Shown here: one piece after another, positions 53,382-62,419 of the stretch
How positions within the stretch are numbered: the first letter of the stretch is position 1
Layout of the letters: each line of letters begins with the position of its first letter
From: Bacteriovoracaceae bacterium
GTDB lineage: Bacteria; Bdellovibrionota; Bacteriovoracia; Bacteriovoracales; Bacteriovoracaceae
Direction of reading: 5' to 3'
Assembly (NCBI GenBank): GCA_028101965.1
Contig: JAOHMI010000007.1
Coordinates: 1-62,619 of the forward strand
DNA: 62,619 bases
Notes under the pieces: generated by a model
Database searches by the model: none
Seen by the model: only the letters and a program-made list of their open reading frames with translations
Told to the model about the DNA's origin: nothing
Position numbers and translations under genes: made by a program

Positions 53382-53699
53382 GTGCGAGTCCTTGCTTTTT
53401 TTTAAACCTCATAACATAACTGTCTCTCAGAGACTAATCATAAGTGAGATAATATAATCCTAGAATTGTACTTATTAAAAACTATGTAAAGTTTTTAGAA
53501 ATATCGTCACGTTATATTATAGAGAAACAAAATTGACTTGAAAAATATTGATTTATCAGAAACTAGTTAATCACTGGTTAATATGTTAACGAAATATAAG
53601 TAAGTTAAAGAAAGTACTCGCATCAATTATAATCTGCCAATACTTTTTAAATCTTTCCTTAAAAACAAGTATTAGCAGATTTTATATCTAGATATTAAT
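53382..53699. other. Intergenic region holding a long-loop hairpin
   Basis: 318 bp between the M74 peptidase gene and the next secreted orphan, both on the minus strand. At 53632-53680 ATCTGCCAATACTT pairs with AAGTATTAGCAGAT over 13 of 14 positions, around a 21-base loop that can pair further (TTTAA/TTAAA). It lies 20 bp after the orphan's stop and may act as its transcript end, although no U tract follows on that strand. Confidence 0.4.
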
Positions 53700-54425
53700 T
53701 TATTTTGTACACTCAACTACAATAGTAAATGGAGCATTTGTTCCTGCCAGCGTAAGAGATAATTTTGAAACTAAAACTTTCGACCTATTTTTCAGGTAAA
53801 ATTGAACCAACTCCGTTGCTTCAGCATCTTTCCTAACAAAATTAACTTTTCTTTCATTGCAGCTAACTTTGAAATCACCAGTTTTCTCACCAACAATATA
53901 AGATGATTCTGGTACAGCAGTATGATCAACACTATAGTTAATCTTACCATTTTCTAATTGAGTACTCCATATGCTGTTGTATTCACCATTTTGAACTTCC
54001 ATTTTTAATTTTGGATAAAATTCTTTCTCAGTTATTTCTTTAAAATATGAAGTAAGTGTTTGTTTAGACTCTGTTTTCGCTATTTCCCCGAAAGCTTCAT
54101 CACTTAATTCATCATTTCCATATTTTCCAAAATTCATAAGAAGATTAGCTGACACATAGTTTTCTTTTGTTAATTCGTACTTTTTCGCTACCGCCTGTAA
54201 TTCGTCCGATTCCCAGAATAAATTAATTTCTTCTAAAGCTTCACTGTAGATACCTTCTGCTAAAACTTTAGCATCTATATCTAATGAAACAGCTTCACAT
54301 TGATTGTATTCACCTGTAATGATTGGGCATTTAGCTTTTCTGGTGGCTTTCTTTAAAGATTTTTGAGCAAAAGAGCTTAAGCTAAAAACAAATAAAGACA
54401 ATGTAATAAGGGTTCTAAAGTACAT
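53700..54425 (-). CDS. Secreted protein of unknown function
   Basis: A 241-residue protein with a signal peptide (MYFRTLITLSLFVFSLSSFAQ). The mature domain has an acidic helical first half (EALEEINLFWESDELQAVAK) and a beta-rich second half ending in FTIVVECTK. Cysteines are in KCPIITGEYNQCEA, SCNERK and VECTK, enough for two disulfides. No motif identifies a function. Confidence 0.6.
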   Translation of the reverse strand: MYFRTLITLSLFVFSLSSFAQKSLKKATRKAKCPIITGEYNQCEAVSLDIDAKVLAEGIYSEALEEINLFWESDELQAVAKKYELTKENYVSANLLMNFGKYGNDELSDEAFGEIAKTESKQTLTSYFKEITEKEFYPKLKMEVQNGEYNSIWSTQLENGKINYSVDHTAVPESSYIVGEKTGDFKVSCNERKVNFVRKDAEATELVQFYLKNRSKVLVSKLSLTLAGTNAPFTIVVECTK

Positions 54426-54598
54426 AAATTTCTCCTATAGGTGTGTTTTGTTCATGAAAAGTAATTGAACTCAAATTAGATACAACCCAATTGAAAATTT
54501 TTTGTTAAAAACACCAACGGTCCAGTCATTGATTACAATAACTACTTACCAAGATACTGTAATTTTATCATAACTAAATAATATAAAAAAAGTTATCA

Positions 54599-55849
54599 TC
54601 ATTTTACCAAAAGAGACTTCGGGAAAACATTAAACTCATTTGAAATTTCAATTAATGAGTTTTTAAGTTCACTTGAAATATCAACTGAATTTGAAGTTTT
54701 TAATAGATTATATTTCATTAATAATTTTTGCGGAACCTCACAATTATTTTCACTCCAAAAATATCTAGAAACTTTATTACAATGATTAATGATCCCGATG
54801 ACAGGAGCCCTCCTCTCTGATAATGTTCTAGGCATCTCAGTACTCAGTGCTAATTGGGCGTTATAATCCTTATTTATTTGATTACAGTATTTGGGTACAT
54901 CATTTTGATCAAGCTTAATACAATCTTTGTAGCAAACACTAGGCTCAATTTGATCATCTCTTGTATTCACAATTAAAACATAAGATTGGTTATTATGTTT
55001 AATTTTAAATAAGCCATAATCCACTTTAACTTTCACCGAAGTATTTCTTGCCCAATCGCTAATCTTAATTGTATCAAATAATTTATAATAAGAGTTTATT
55101 TCAGAAGCTTTAAAATGCGAAGGGGTAATAAACTCTGATCGATCAGCGGAAAAATGTCTCCAAGTTTTAGAAGCATCCTTCATAAGATAGAGGATATTAG
55201 CATCTACGCTTCTTTTGGAAGTTTGCTTAATGCCTAAAACATAGTTTGAAAAAGTTTTAGCCATACTAAATAATAAAGCACTGTAAACGACAAAAGGGTT
55301 ATCAAGATCTCTCAATACTTGCTCATCTAAAATATAATCAAAAACTTCACCTTCATGGAATGCCTCTAAATAAGTCTTTACAAAATAATTAGCTAAAAAA
55401 ATTTTATCTTCGATTAAATCTTTCTTATCCACTTTAGTTTTAAGGTCATTGAGATAGGTAATTATATCTTTATGACGTAAAAAAGATGGTTTATTGAGTG
55501 CTACTCTAAGAAGATTAAATTTTCTCTCATCATCTAACCAAGTTCTAATATCAGTATTTTCGTTAGAGCTTTTAAAAAAATCTATTATAAGACTGGTCCC
55601 TGGGGAATTAAAATTAAAATTACTAGATTCAGTCATCATAGCTCTAATCGCGAAGCCTGGTGTATAGCGTTTATCCTTTAATCCACGATAAAGATATTCT
55701 CCTGAGCGAGGAAATTCCACTTTATCAATAATAACTTTTTTTACATTATGAGAACCAAAACTAGGATAATCTTCTGACTGTGAATAAAGTGAAAAGGATA
55801 GGAAGATAATAGAAATTAGTAATAATAAAATTATTCGAGTGTTTATCAT
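54599..55849 (-). CDS. Exported protein of unknown function, encoded next to Fic
   Basis: A 416-residue protein with a signal peptide (residues 5-24, ending LYSQ). It starts directly after the Fic stop codon, so the two must be co-translated. Near the N-terminus GEYLYRGLKD (R55) is followed 26 residues later by NSPGTSLI (S82/T85/S86). This order faintly recalls the R-S-E arrangement of ADP-ribosyltransferases, but I find no convincing E-x-E, so this is weak. The middle is helical. The C-terminal third has cysteines in SVCYKDC, KYCNQ, NHCNK and NNCEV. It could be an inhibitor, partner or second effector. Confidence 0.6.
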   Translation of the reverse strand: MINTRIILLLLISIIFLSFSLYSQSEDYPSFGSHNVKKVIIDKVEFPRSGEYLYRGLKDKRYTPGFAIRAMMTESSNFNFNSPGTSLIIDFFKSSNENTDIRTWLDDERKFNLLRVALNKPSFLRHKDIITYLNDLKTKVDKKDLIEDKIFLANYFVKTYLEAFHEGEVFDYILDEQVLRDLDNPFVVYSALLFSMAKTFSNYVLGIKQTSKRSVDANILYLMKDASKTWRHFSADRSEFITPSHFKASEINSYYKLFDTIKISDWARNTSVKVKVDYGLFKIKHNNQSYVLIVNTRDDQIEPSVCYKDCIKLDQNDVPKYCNQINKDYNAQLALSTEMPRTLSERRAPVIGIINHCNKVSRYFWSENNCEVPQKLLMKYNLLKTSNSVDISSELKNSLIEISNEFNVFPKSLLVK

Positions 55850-57088
55850 TTAAATAGTCCCACATGGCCCGTTTACATATTCTGGTTTCGTACTATATGT
55901 TTCAGTGCATTTTTTAATTATGGAAATGGTTTCTTCCATACTTTCAAGTGCCCATTTATAATATTGATCCATTCCTGCGCTATAATCATTATTCATATCA
56001 GGTATATAAATCGTTGGTAGTCCACTTCTCAAAGTAATATAATCCATTAAATATCTTGAGATACGTCCATTACCATCTTCAAATGGATGAATTGCAGCTA
56101 GCATTGTTTGAGCTCTAATAGCATATTTAATGGGGTTAAGTTCACTAGTCAAAGTATTATGTTTAGACTTAAAGTAGAAATTTACTTCATTGGCAAGAGC
56201 GCTCATTAAATCTTTCACTTTTGTTGAGTCGGGATATTTAACCATCCCACAACGTTTATCTGAATCATTTTCAAAGCTATAGTTTGCACGGGGCCAACAG
56301 GCAAACCAATACCATCTTGCCCATCTTTCTTTGTCATCCTCGAAAAGATCATTTTTATTTAAATTTTCCAATGTAGAAAACCAAAACTTAGATTCACCTG
56401 AGTTTGATATCGATTTCATATATAAATTGTGACATTGTGAATTATGTAATAAATTAACATCGCTGGAAATTTCGTTATTGACGATATTTAAGTCTTCATA
56501 ACAAATAAGATCAGTCCATTTAAGACTCGTTTTTGATTCTAAAGGTGATTCCAGAATTAAATCATCCATATTCTGTTGGTTTAAATAAAAAGTAAATTCA
56601 AAATTATTAATATTTTTAATTTCTTTGGTACTTAATGCCCATGATTTAAAAAAATTCGCACCATAATTATCACTAATTTTAAAAGTTCCCGTATTAATTC
56701 CCTCTTTTAGTTTCCCAGATAAACATTCTGTATGCCACCCTTGTAAAAGAGCTGAAGAAATTTGTTCTTTCACATCTACGGCACAGAAGACTGAGCTTAT
56801 GGCCGTCTGCTCCCATTTTTCCCAAGTATGAGGAATTGGCCTGTAGACACATTCAGGATAGATAATTTTATTTTCTTGTTTGTATTTCTCCCAATCAGGC
56901 AAATTAATAAATCTCCTGGCAATTAAATCTTTAATTAAATGAATTGATCTTCCAGTAAGACATTCATATGCAGACTTAGCGGTTAAATAATCTGCTTGAA
57001 TTTCAAGTAACCTATCATCTGCAGTGGCAAAATTAATAATTAAAAAATAAAATAGAATAATGGCTTTCAATCGAAATGGTATATTCAT
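55850..57088 (-). CDS. Exported Fic-domain protein (predicted AMP/NMP transferase)
   Basis: 412 residues from ATG 57088; a TTG at 57136 would lengthen the leader. The Sec signal is MNIPFRLKAIILFYFLIINF, ending ATA. The Fic core lies in the C-terminal 120 residues with a complete active site HPFEDGNGRISR (catalytic His about residue 334) and a matching flap region upstream (EVNFYFKSK). The family moves AMP or another nucleotide monophosphate onto Ser, Thr or Tyr of a target. I see no obvious (S/T)xxxE(G/N) inhibitory helix. An export signal is unusual for Fic. The next gene abuts it and is also exported, suggesting a two-gene effector or defence module. Confidence 0.75.
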   Translation of the reverse strand: MNIPFRLKAIILFYFLIINFATADDRLLEIQADYLTAKSAYECLTGRSIHLIKDLIARRFINLPDWEKYKQENKIIYPECVYRPIPHTWEKWEQTAISSVFCAVDVKEQISSALLQGWHTECLSGKLKEGINTGTFKISDNYGANFFKSWALSTKEIKNINNFEFTFYLNQQNMDDLILESPLESKTSLKWTDLICYEDLNIVNNEISSDVNLLHNSQCHNLYMKSISNSGESKFWFSTLENLNKNDLFEDDKERWARWYWFACWPRANYSFENDSDKRCGMVKYPDSTKVKDLMSALANEVNFYFKSKHNTLTSELNPIKYAIRAQTMLAAIHPFEDGNGRISRYLMDYITLRSGLPTIYIPDMNNDYSAGMDQYYKWALESMEETISIIKKCTETYSTKPEYVNGPCGTI

Positions 57089-57472
57089 AATAATCAGTTT
57101 GCTAAATGTTAATAATATAAAATAAATTCTGAACAACTATTAAAAGTAATCAACCAATTTCCGATAAAGTGAGTTTCATATTAAAAAATAAAAATCCCAA
57201 GGAATAGAATTGCGACATGCTGACAATAAAATTGAAAAAATTACTAATATTCCTACAGAACAGATGGAAATCTAAGAATTCGTTTTAATTTGTCTAATTT
57301 AATAACTTAATGCCAACTAAACTTTCAATATTTTCATCCAGCAAACCAAATTACTCTCTAAATTTAGTAAAGTTTGCTGATATAAACTTACCTTAAACAT
57401 ATAATCTTTCCATAATTTATTGAAGAAGCAATTCTGGATATGCTACTAATTCCCTAATTTCAGAGGAGAATA
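57089..57472. other. Divergent intergenic region with an inverted repeat
   Basis: 384 bp between Fic (minus) and the gluzincin gene (plus). CAGCAAAC (57339-57346) is repeated as GTTTGCTG (57372-57379), enclosing 25 bp that can pair partly. It lies about 95 bp before the gluzincin start and may be an operator or an attenuator-like stem. No ORF was found. Confidence 0.35.
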
Positions 57473-58792
57473 ATGAAACTATTGACAATTTTAATTTTCC
57501 TCCTTTTTTCAAATTGGATTTTTGCACAAAAAGAATTTATCCCTGATCCAATACAGAAAAGAGGCAAAAAATTTATTTTCGTTGATTTCATCCAAGCTAA
57601 ACATCAGTTTATTATTAAGCAAATCAGCAAAAAAATAATAGTAAAATCGAAAATTATATTTCAAAGTGATATAAAGGGATATCCTTTATTTGATTTTTCA
57701 ATCAGGCCGAAAAAAATTACCTTAAACGGAAAAACTGCAAAAATAAAGAAGATTAGAATTCTTGGCAACTATACAAGAAATGCTTCTATTCCATTTACTT
57801 TTTTTTGGGGAATAAAAAAAAGGATTTCATCTGGTACACATACCCTTGAAATGGAGCATGAATTAAAAAAGGGTGTGTCCTTTAGACCTTTTAGTTTAAG
57901 GTTTTGGTACTGGGATCTGGTGGGGAAACATTTTCTCAATAAGTATCTCCCTACAAATATGGAATTTGACCAGTACCCTATTACAATGGAATTCAAATCT
58001 TCTGAAAATTTGCTAGACACATTAGACTTTGAATCTAATGCTTATAAATTAATAAAATCTGAAGGGAATAGAATATTGGAATATCCCAAACACCTTTCAG
58101 CTTCGTCGGTTTATCTCCACATTCATCAAAAGAATAAGTTTCCAATTAAAGAATTCACATTCGTAAATATAGAAAATAAATCTATTCCAATTAGAGTCTA
58201 TGCAGATAAAATATCTTTACTTAAAGATATTCAAACAAAAATAACAAATGAGCTTCAAGAACTTGAAAGTGTTTTTGGAGTATGGCCTCATCCTAATCTC
58301 TTACTATACTTGCACCCCAGCAATGAAAATCATAACTATGAATACGCAGGAGCTTTTGAATCGAGTTTAAAATCGATGCCTCATGAAATTTTCCATGGCT
58401 ACTTTAGTAGATCAATGACCCCAGCTGATGGTAATAGCGGGTGGATCGATGAGGCAATTGCTGAATGGCGAGATAGCGGTTACCCAAAATTAAAAAGTTT
58501 ATCTAAGAATAAAGCATCGAACCTGGCTTGTAATAATAAATATAGGCAGCGAACAGTAAAAGAAAGCTACTCAAAGGGGAGAGATTTTATTTCTCACCTG
58601 GACTATCTGTTTAACCAAAAAGAATTAATATTTTCAGATTTCTTAAAACTGTTTCTAAAAAAACATAAGCATAAGGTTATTAATACTTCCATATTCATTC
58701 GTGAATCATCCGATTATTATGGAGAGGATTTAAAGAAAAAGTTTTGTTATTTTGTCTGCAATAAATCGACTCTTAAGGGTTGCAAGCTCTAA
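57473..58792 (+). CDS. Secreted M1-like zinc metallopeptidase (gluzincin)
   Basis: A 439-residue protein with a signal peptide (residues 1-18, ending IFAQ). AGAGGAG precedes the ATG. The catalytic motif is H304-E305-I-F-H308, followed after exactly 18 residues by E327 (WIDEAIAEW), the HExxH-x18-E signature of M1/M61 gluzincins. The exopeptidase GAMEN-type loop is replaced by YAGAFES. Upstream is a 270-residue beta-rich portion comparable to the N-terminal domain of M1 enzymes. It probably hydrolyses proteins or peptides outside the cytoplasm. It is monocistronic. Confidence 0.75.
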   Translation: MKLLTILIFLLFSNWIFAQKEFIPDPIQKRGKKFIFVDFIQAKHQFIIKQISKKIIVKSKIIFQSDIKGYPLFDFSIRPKKITLNGKTAKIKKIRILGNYTRNASIPFTFFWGIKKRISSGTHTLEMEHELKKGVSFRPFSLRFWYWDLVGKHFLNKYLPTNMEFDQYPITMEFKSSENLLDTLDFESNAYKLIKSEGNRILEYPKHLSASSVYLHIHQKNKFPIKEFTFVNIENKSIPIRVYADKISLLKDIQTKITNELQELESVFGVWPHPNLLLYLHPSNENHNYEYAGAFESSLKSMPHEIFHGYFSRSMTPADGNSGWIDEAIAEWRDSGYPKLKSLSKNKASNLACNNKYRQRTVKESYSKGRDFISHLDYLFNQKELIFSDFLKLFLKKHKHKVINTSIFIRESSDYYGEDLKKKFCYFVCNKSTLKGCKL

Positions 58793-58825
58793 AAATTTTA
58801 ATTGATATTGATAAATATATTATTC

Positions 58826-60121
58826 CTACTTCAAATGTTTATGTAGGAACTCTTGACTTATTTTTGATCTTAAATCCACATATATATTTGTATTGAAATA
58901 ATCCAATCGTCTTAAATATCGAGTAAAATCTTTTATTCGATATAAACCACTTTCAAGGTAATATAAATTACTTAAACCTAATGCCGCAATATTCAAACTC
59001 TCTGGGTGAATAAAGTTTAATAAATAAGTATAAGAGTTGGGTACTTTCTCATCGGCCCAATTACCTAAAGAAAAACTAAAGTCATTAGAAAGTAATTTGA
59101 ATGGGCCAAGTTTTTTGTCCTCGTCAAATATTCCAACATAAAGTTCTGGATTTCTAAATTCTGATGATGATGAGTTTATTCCAACAAGGGTGAAGTTTCC
59201 TTCGATATCTTTGTGGTAAACACCTCCTCCAGAGTCTCCACTCATTATTCCTGCATTATTAAAGAAATTAACATCAGAGACTGCCCGATAGCCAGCAACA
59301 TTAAAAACTTCTCTAGAACGTTTAGTTTCATGATAAAGGATATTTCCTAGATTATATTGATCAATTGCTTTATCACTGGCAAGAAAGCCACCATTTCCTT
59401 CATATTCCCAAGTTCCCCATGTTAGCCCCATCGATTTATCCAATTCATTTCCTTCAGATTTCATCACATGCCCTGTTCCACCAAAGCCCGTTAAGAACAT
59501 GGTGTCGCCGTCATTAATTTTATAATCAGAATCAGGTATTTCTGGATAATTTTTTTCTTTCTTGGGTTTATTCCGTGGTTCTAGCTCAATAAGTGCAAGA
59601 TCATACTGAACCGAATCCACCATCGCATCATAAATATGATTATTGACTTCAATATATTCGCTAACCGCTTTTTCATATTTTGCTATTTTAACCGGATCAT
59701 ATACCGTCATATTCTCGACCTCTTCTTTCCAAACCGCAGCAGTGACGGTCTTTTGGTATAAATCCCATTGAAGCGATGAAGCTTTAGATATAGCGTCGAT
59801 ATACTTTGGTTGAAAAATTACTTTTTTTACTTTTCTTTTATATTTCCTTTTAAAGTATCTCTTTACATGTTTCTTGTCATATTGAGTAACTCCAAAGTTA
59901 CTTTGATGAACAAAAATATGAGCAGCAGTAAGAACCTTATCTTCTTTAATAAAGACTCCAGAGCCAGATCCAGATTTTGAGAGAAAGGATTTTTTTAATT
60001 TAATTTTAATAGTATTCTTTAAAATCTTAGGATCGCCATTTTCGAAAACTTTTCCTCCTTCAACCGCGATGGAAAGTGGAATGATTGAAAAATAAAGGAA
60101 TAATAAAGTTCTTAATAACAT
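58826..60121 (-). CDS. Secreted trypsin-like serine protease with long insertion
   Basis: A 431-residue protein with a signal peptide (about residues 1-19). The mature N-terminus VEGGKVFENGD looks like the family's activation region. The triad is H68 (LTAAHIF), D174 (YDLALIELEP) and S297 (MSGDSGGGVYH). The 105 residues between H68 and D174 are longer than in ordinary trypsins and include a very basic stretch (KKHVKRYFKRKYKRKVKK), which may bind polyanions. The C-terminal 100 residues after the core are extra. The protease should act outside the cell or in the periplasm. Confidence 0.85.
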   Translation of the reverse strand: MLLRTLLFLYFSIIPLSIAVEGGKVFENGDPKILKNTIKIKLKKSFLSKSGSGSGVFIKEDKVLTAAHIFVHQSNFGVTQYDKKHVKRYFKRKYKRKVKKVIFQPKYIDAISKASSLQWDLYQKTVTAAVWKEEVENMTVYDPVKIAKYEKAVSEYIEVNNHIYDAMVDSVQYDLALIELEPRNKPKKEKNYPEIPDSDYKINDGDTMFLTGFGGTGHVMKSEGNELDKSMGLTWGTWEYEGNGGFLASDKAIDQYNLGNILYHETKRSREVFNVAGYRAVSDVNFFNNAGIMSGDSGGGVYHKDIEGNFTLVGINSSSSEFRNPELYVGIFDEDKKLGPFKLLSNDFSFSLGNWADEKVPNSYTYLLNFIHPESLNIAALGLSNLYYLESGLYRIKDFTRYLRRLDYFNTNIYVDLRSKISQEFLHKHLK

Positions 60122-60493
60122 AAATTCACTACCTATTTAATATTGAATGACTGTCTGAGATTTTAAAGTGAAATTTATAAAAAAAAAGTGCTTTCTCATA
60201 AATAAGTAATTTTTCATTATAAAATTATTTATTTATGTACAGAAATACGAATTTAAGGGTTTGTGACTTAGTTTTTGCTATCAAGATTGGGATTTTCTAA
60301 TTATTTCAATTGTACATGAATTGTTCTCATATGAACAAATCGATAAAAATAAAAGTGATATTCTGATAATAAACAGTTTCACCAATTTTTTGTCAAGAAA
60401 TTGTTTTGTTATAAATGTATTTCCTACTTCATCATTAGGCAAAATTCAATATGGTCCCACCAGGCTTCATGAACACATAACAAAGGAAAAATT
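60122..60493. other. Divergent intergenic region with a long AT hairpin
   Basis: 372 bp between the trypsin gene (minus) and the small secreted orphan (plus). At 60197-60237 a 17-pair stem (CATAAATAAGTAATTTT with AAAATTATTTATTTATG, one G-U) closes a 7-base loop. It is the longest uninterrupted stem I noticed in the window, made almost only of A-T pairs; a cruciform, operator or terminator role is possible. A 65-codon TTG frame (60321-60518) overlaps the next start and is not a gene. Confidence 0.4.
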
Positions 60494-61012
60494 ATGGTTA
60501 AAAATTTATTGTTCTTAATTTCACTTTTTTTCATCAATAACTCTTATGCAGATATCCAATTAATTTGTTTTGTTGATGAGACTTCTTTAAAAAAACATAT
60601 CAAAAACATAGATAAAGTTACGGATGTAACAGAAGGAATTCAAATGATCTACTCATTAGGTCAAAGCTTTGCAGAAGGCTACCGTCCTAACGAAAATGCC
60701 CCTATAATTTCAGAGAAATTAACGATCGATGAGCAGCAATCAATTCAAGGAATCCATTCATTTGTCGTAGAAGGCTTAGGGAGGAAACCATCTTTTGAGG
60801 AAGTAGAATCGACAACAACGATACATGACGAAGATACTCAAAAAGAGATTGAAGTGCAATACTACCAGAATTGGGAAATTCAAATGCTTTCAAATGATAA
60901 AACAATGCCTGAATTTAAATTAACCACTGAACTTGCATTAAGCGAAGTATATAATAAGCATTTAGTATTGGGACAAAAGCTTCATGCATATTGTACCTTT
61001 AGAAAATATTAA
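60494..61012 (+). CDS. Secreted protein of unknown function
   Basis: A 172-residue protein with a signal peptide (MVKNLLFLISLFFINNSYA). AAGGA precedes the ATG by six bases. The mature part is acidic and rich in Glu, Ile and Thr, with two cysteines only, one near each end (IQLICFV and AYCTFRK), which could close the fold by a disulfide. Probably a small beta domain of the type found repeatedly in predator secretomes. No motif identifies a function. Confidence 0.6.
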   Translation: MVKNLLFLISLFFINNSYADIQLICFVDETSLKKHIKNIDKVTDVTEGIQMIYSLGQSFAEGYRPNENAPIISEKLTIDEQQSIQGIHSFVVEGLGRKPSFEEVESTTTIHDEDTQKEIEVQYYQNWEIQMLSNDKTMPEFKLTTELALSEVYNKHLVLGQKLHAYCTFRKY

Positions 61013-61147
61013 GTAATCATTCATACACACAACTATATTATTTAGTAATTGATTAAAGCATCTAGTATCTTTTGTCCAAAATAAAGAAATTTTTTCTATG
61101 ATTATTTAACTGAAAAGAAGATATTATCGAAGCCATAAAACACTTTA

Positions 61148-62419
61148 TCATTTAGGTATTTTAATAAGAAACTTACACCCATTGTTAACTTCTGATAGGC
61201 AATAAATCTCACCATTTAATTCTTTGATAATATTATAAGAGATACTTAAACCAAGCCCAGTACCCTTCCCCACTTCTTTTGACGTAAAAAATGGATTAAA
61301 TATTTTATCCTTAGTTTCTGGATCCATTCCATGACCATTATCTTTGATAGTTAATTCGATATTGTTTAAATCTTCCTTAATTGATATTTCAATTAGTTTA
61401 TGATCTTGCCCATCTAATGCATCTTTCGCATTATTTAAAAGATTGAAAACAACTTGGATTAACTTTACTTTATTGGCAATTATAAAAACTTCCTCGTCAG
61501 GAAAATAAAAACGAATATTAATTTTCTCGTTATTCTTAAAACCTTCTTCAAGGATTTCGACTGCTTCACTTATTACGACTTTCAAATCAATCTTTTCATT
61601 CTGAATAGTTTTTTTATTTGAGAAAACTTTCATTAATTTTATAATTTCTGATGCTCGTAACAATCCTCGATCAACCTTATCAATTAATTTAAATATATTA
61701 GAAAGTTGGAAATCTGGTTCGCTTACTTTTTTCTTTAAAACGGCGTTTGCAGCTGACGCAATTGCCAAGGGATTATTCAATTCGTGACCAATATTTGCAG
61801 TCATTTCACCTAAGGTGTCGATTCGATTCTTGTGATACAGGCTTTCCATTAATTCATAACGATGCTGATTATATCGTAAATTGATTCTATGTTGAAGCAT
61901 CAAAATAGACATAGAATAAAATGTAAGAAGTAAGTAATGAACAAAATGAATAATGTTTCTAATATTTTCATTTTGAAGTTGATAAAAAGGTTGAATCGTA
62001 ATTTCCACTAAAAAGAAAATTGAGATTATAGATAAACCAAAAGCTGTCCAACCAAACATTGCTTTTCGACCAAGTAAAGTATAGGTAGAGAACGTCATAA
62101 TGGGAGCCCAGAATATAGCAGGCGCTTTAAGCCCTCCAGATATGAAAAATGCAGTGAAAATTGTAAAAAAGATTATTACATTAATTAAATGTGCACTATT
62201 TTTTAAACCAATTTTTTTACTTTTGAATAAATAGTAAAAAGTAAGTGTTAAACTTAAATATATTAAACATAAATAGAAGTGACTCAAATGATTAACAAAA
62301 AAAAAGAATAATACAAAAAGGAATAAAACTATACTAATGACCAAATAATTCCAATTAAGGAATTGGCCACGAAGCTTGTCTGTATATTCATCTATTACTA
62401 AAAACTGTTCCTCTAACAT
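61148..62419 (-). CDS. Membrane sensor histidine kinase
   Basis: 423 residues from ATG 62419, which has AAGG six bases upstream; a TTG at 62551 would add 44 residues and lacks such a site. Six or so hydrophobic helices fill the N-terminal 180 residues, with no large periplasmic loop. The kinase core follows: H box TANIGHELNNPLAIAS (phospho-acceptor H212), N box LFNLLNNAKDAL, G1 DNGHGMD and G2 GKGTGLGLSI. The multi-helix sensor without HAMP or PAS suggests sensing within the membrane. No response regulator is in the window. Confidence 0.9.
   Translation of the reverse strand: MLEEQFLVIDEYTDKLRGQFLNWNYLVISIVLFLFVLFFFFVNHLSHFYLCLIYLSLTLTFYYLFKSKKIGLKNSAHLINVIIFFTIFTAFFISGGLKAPAIFWAPIMTFSTYTLLGRKAMFGWTAFGLSIISIFFLVEITIQPFYQLQNENIRNIIHFVHYLLLTFYSMSILMLQHRINLRYNQHRYELMESLYHKNRIDTLGEMTANIGHELNNPLAIASAANAVLKKKVSEPDFQLSNIFKLIDKVDRGLLRASEIIKLMKVFSNKKTIQNEKIDLKVVISEAVEILEEGFKNNEKINIRFYFPDEEVFIIANKVKLIQVVFNLLNNAKDALDGQDHKLIEISIKEDLNNIELTIKDNGHGMDPETKDKIFNPFFTSKEVGKGTGLGLSISYNIIKELNGEIYCLSEVNNGCKFLIKIPK

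Noticed and set aside
60321-60518. 65-codon plus-strand frame before the secreted orphan
   Set aside because: It starts at TTG without ribosome site, overlaps the Shine-Dalgarno and start of the real gene and has no protein-like pattern.
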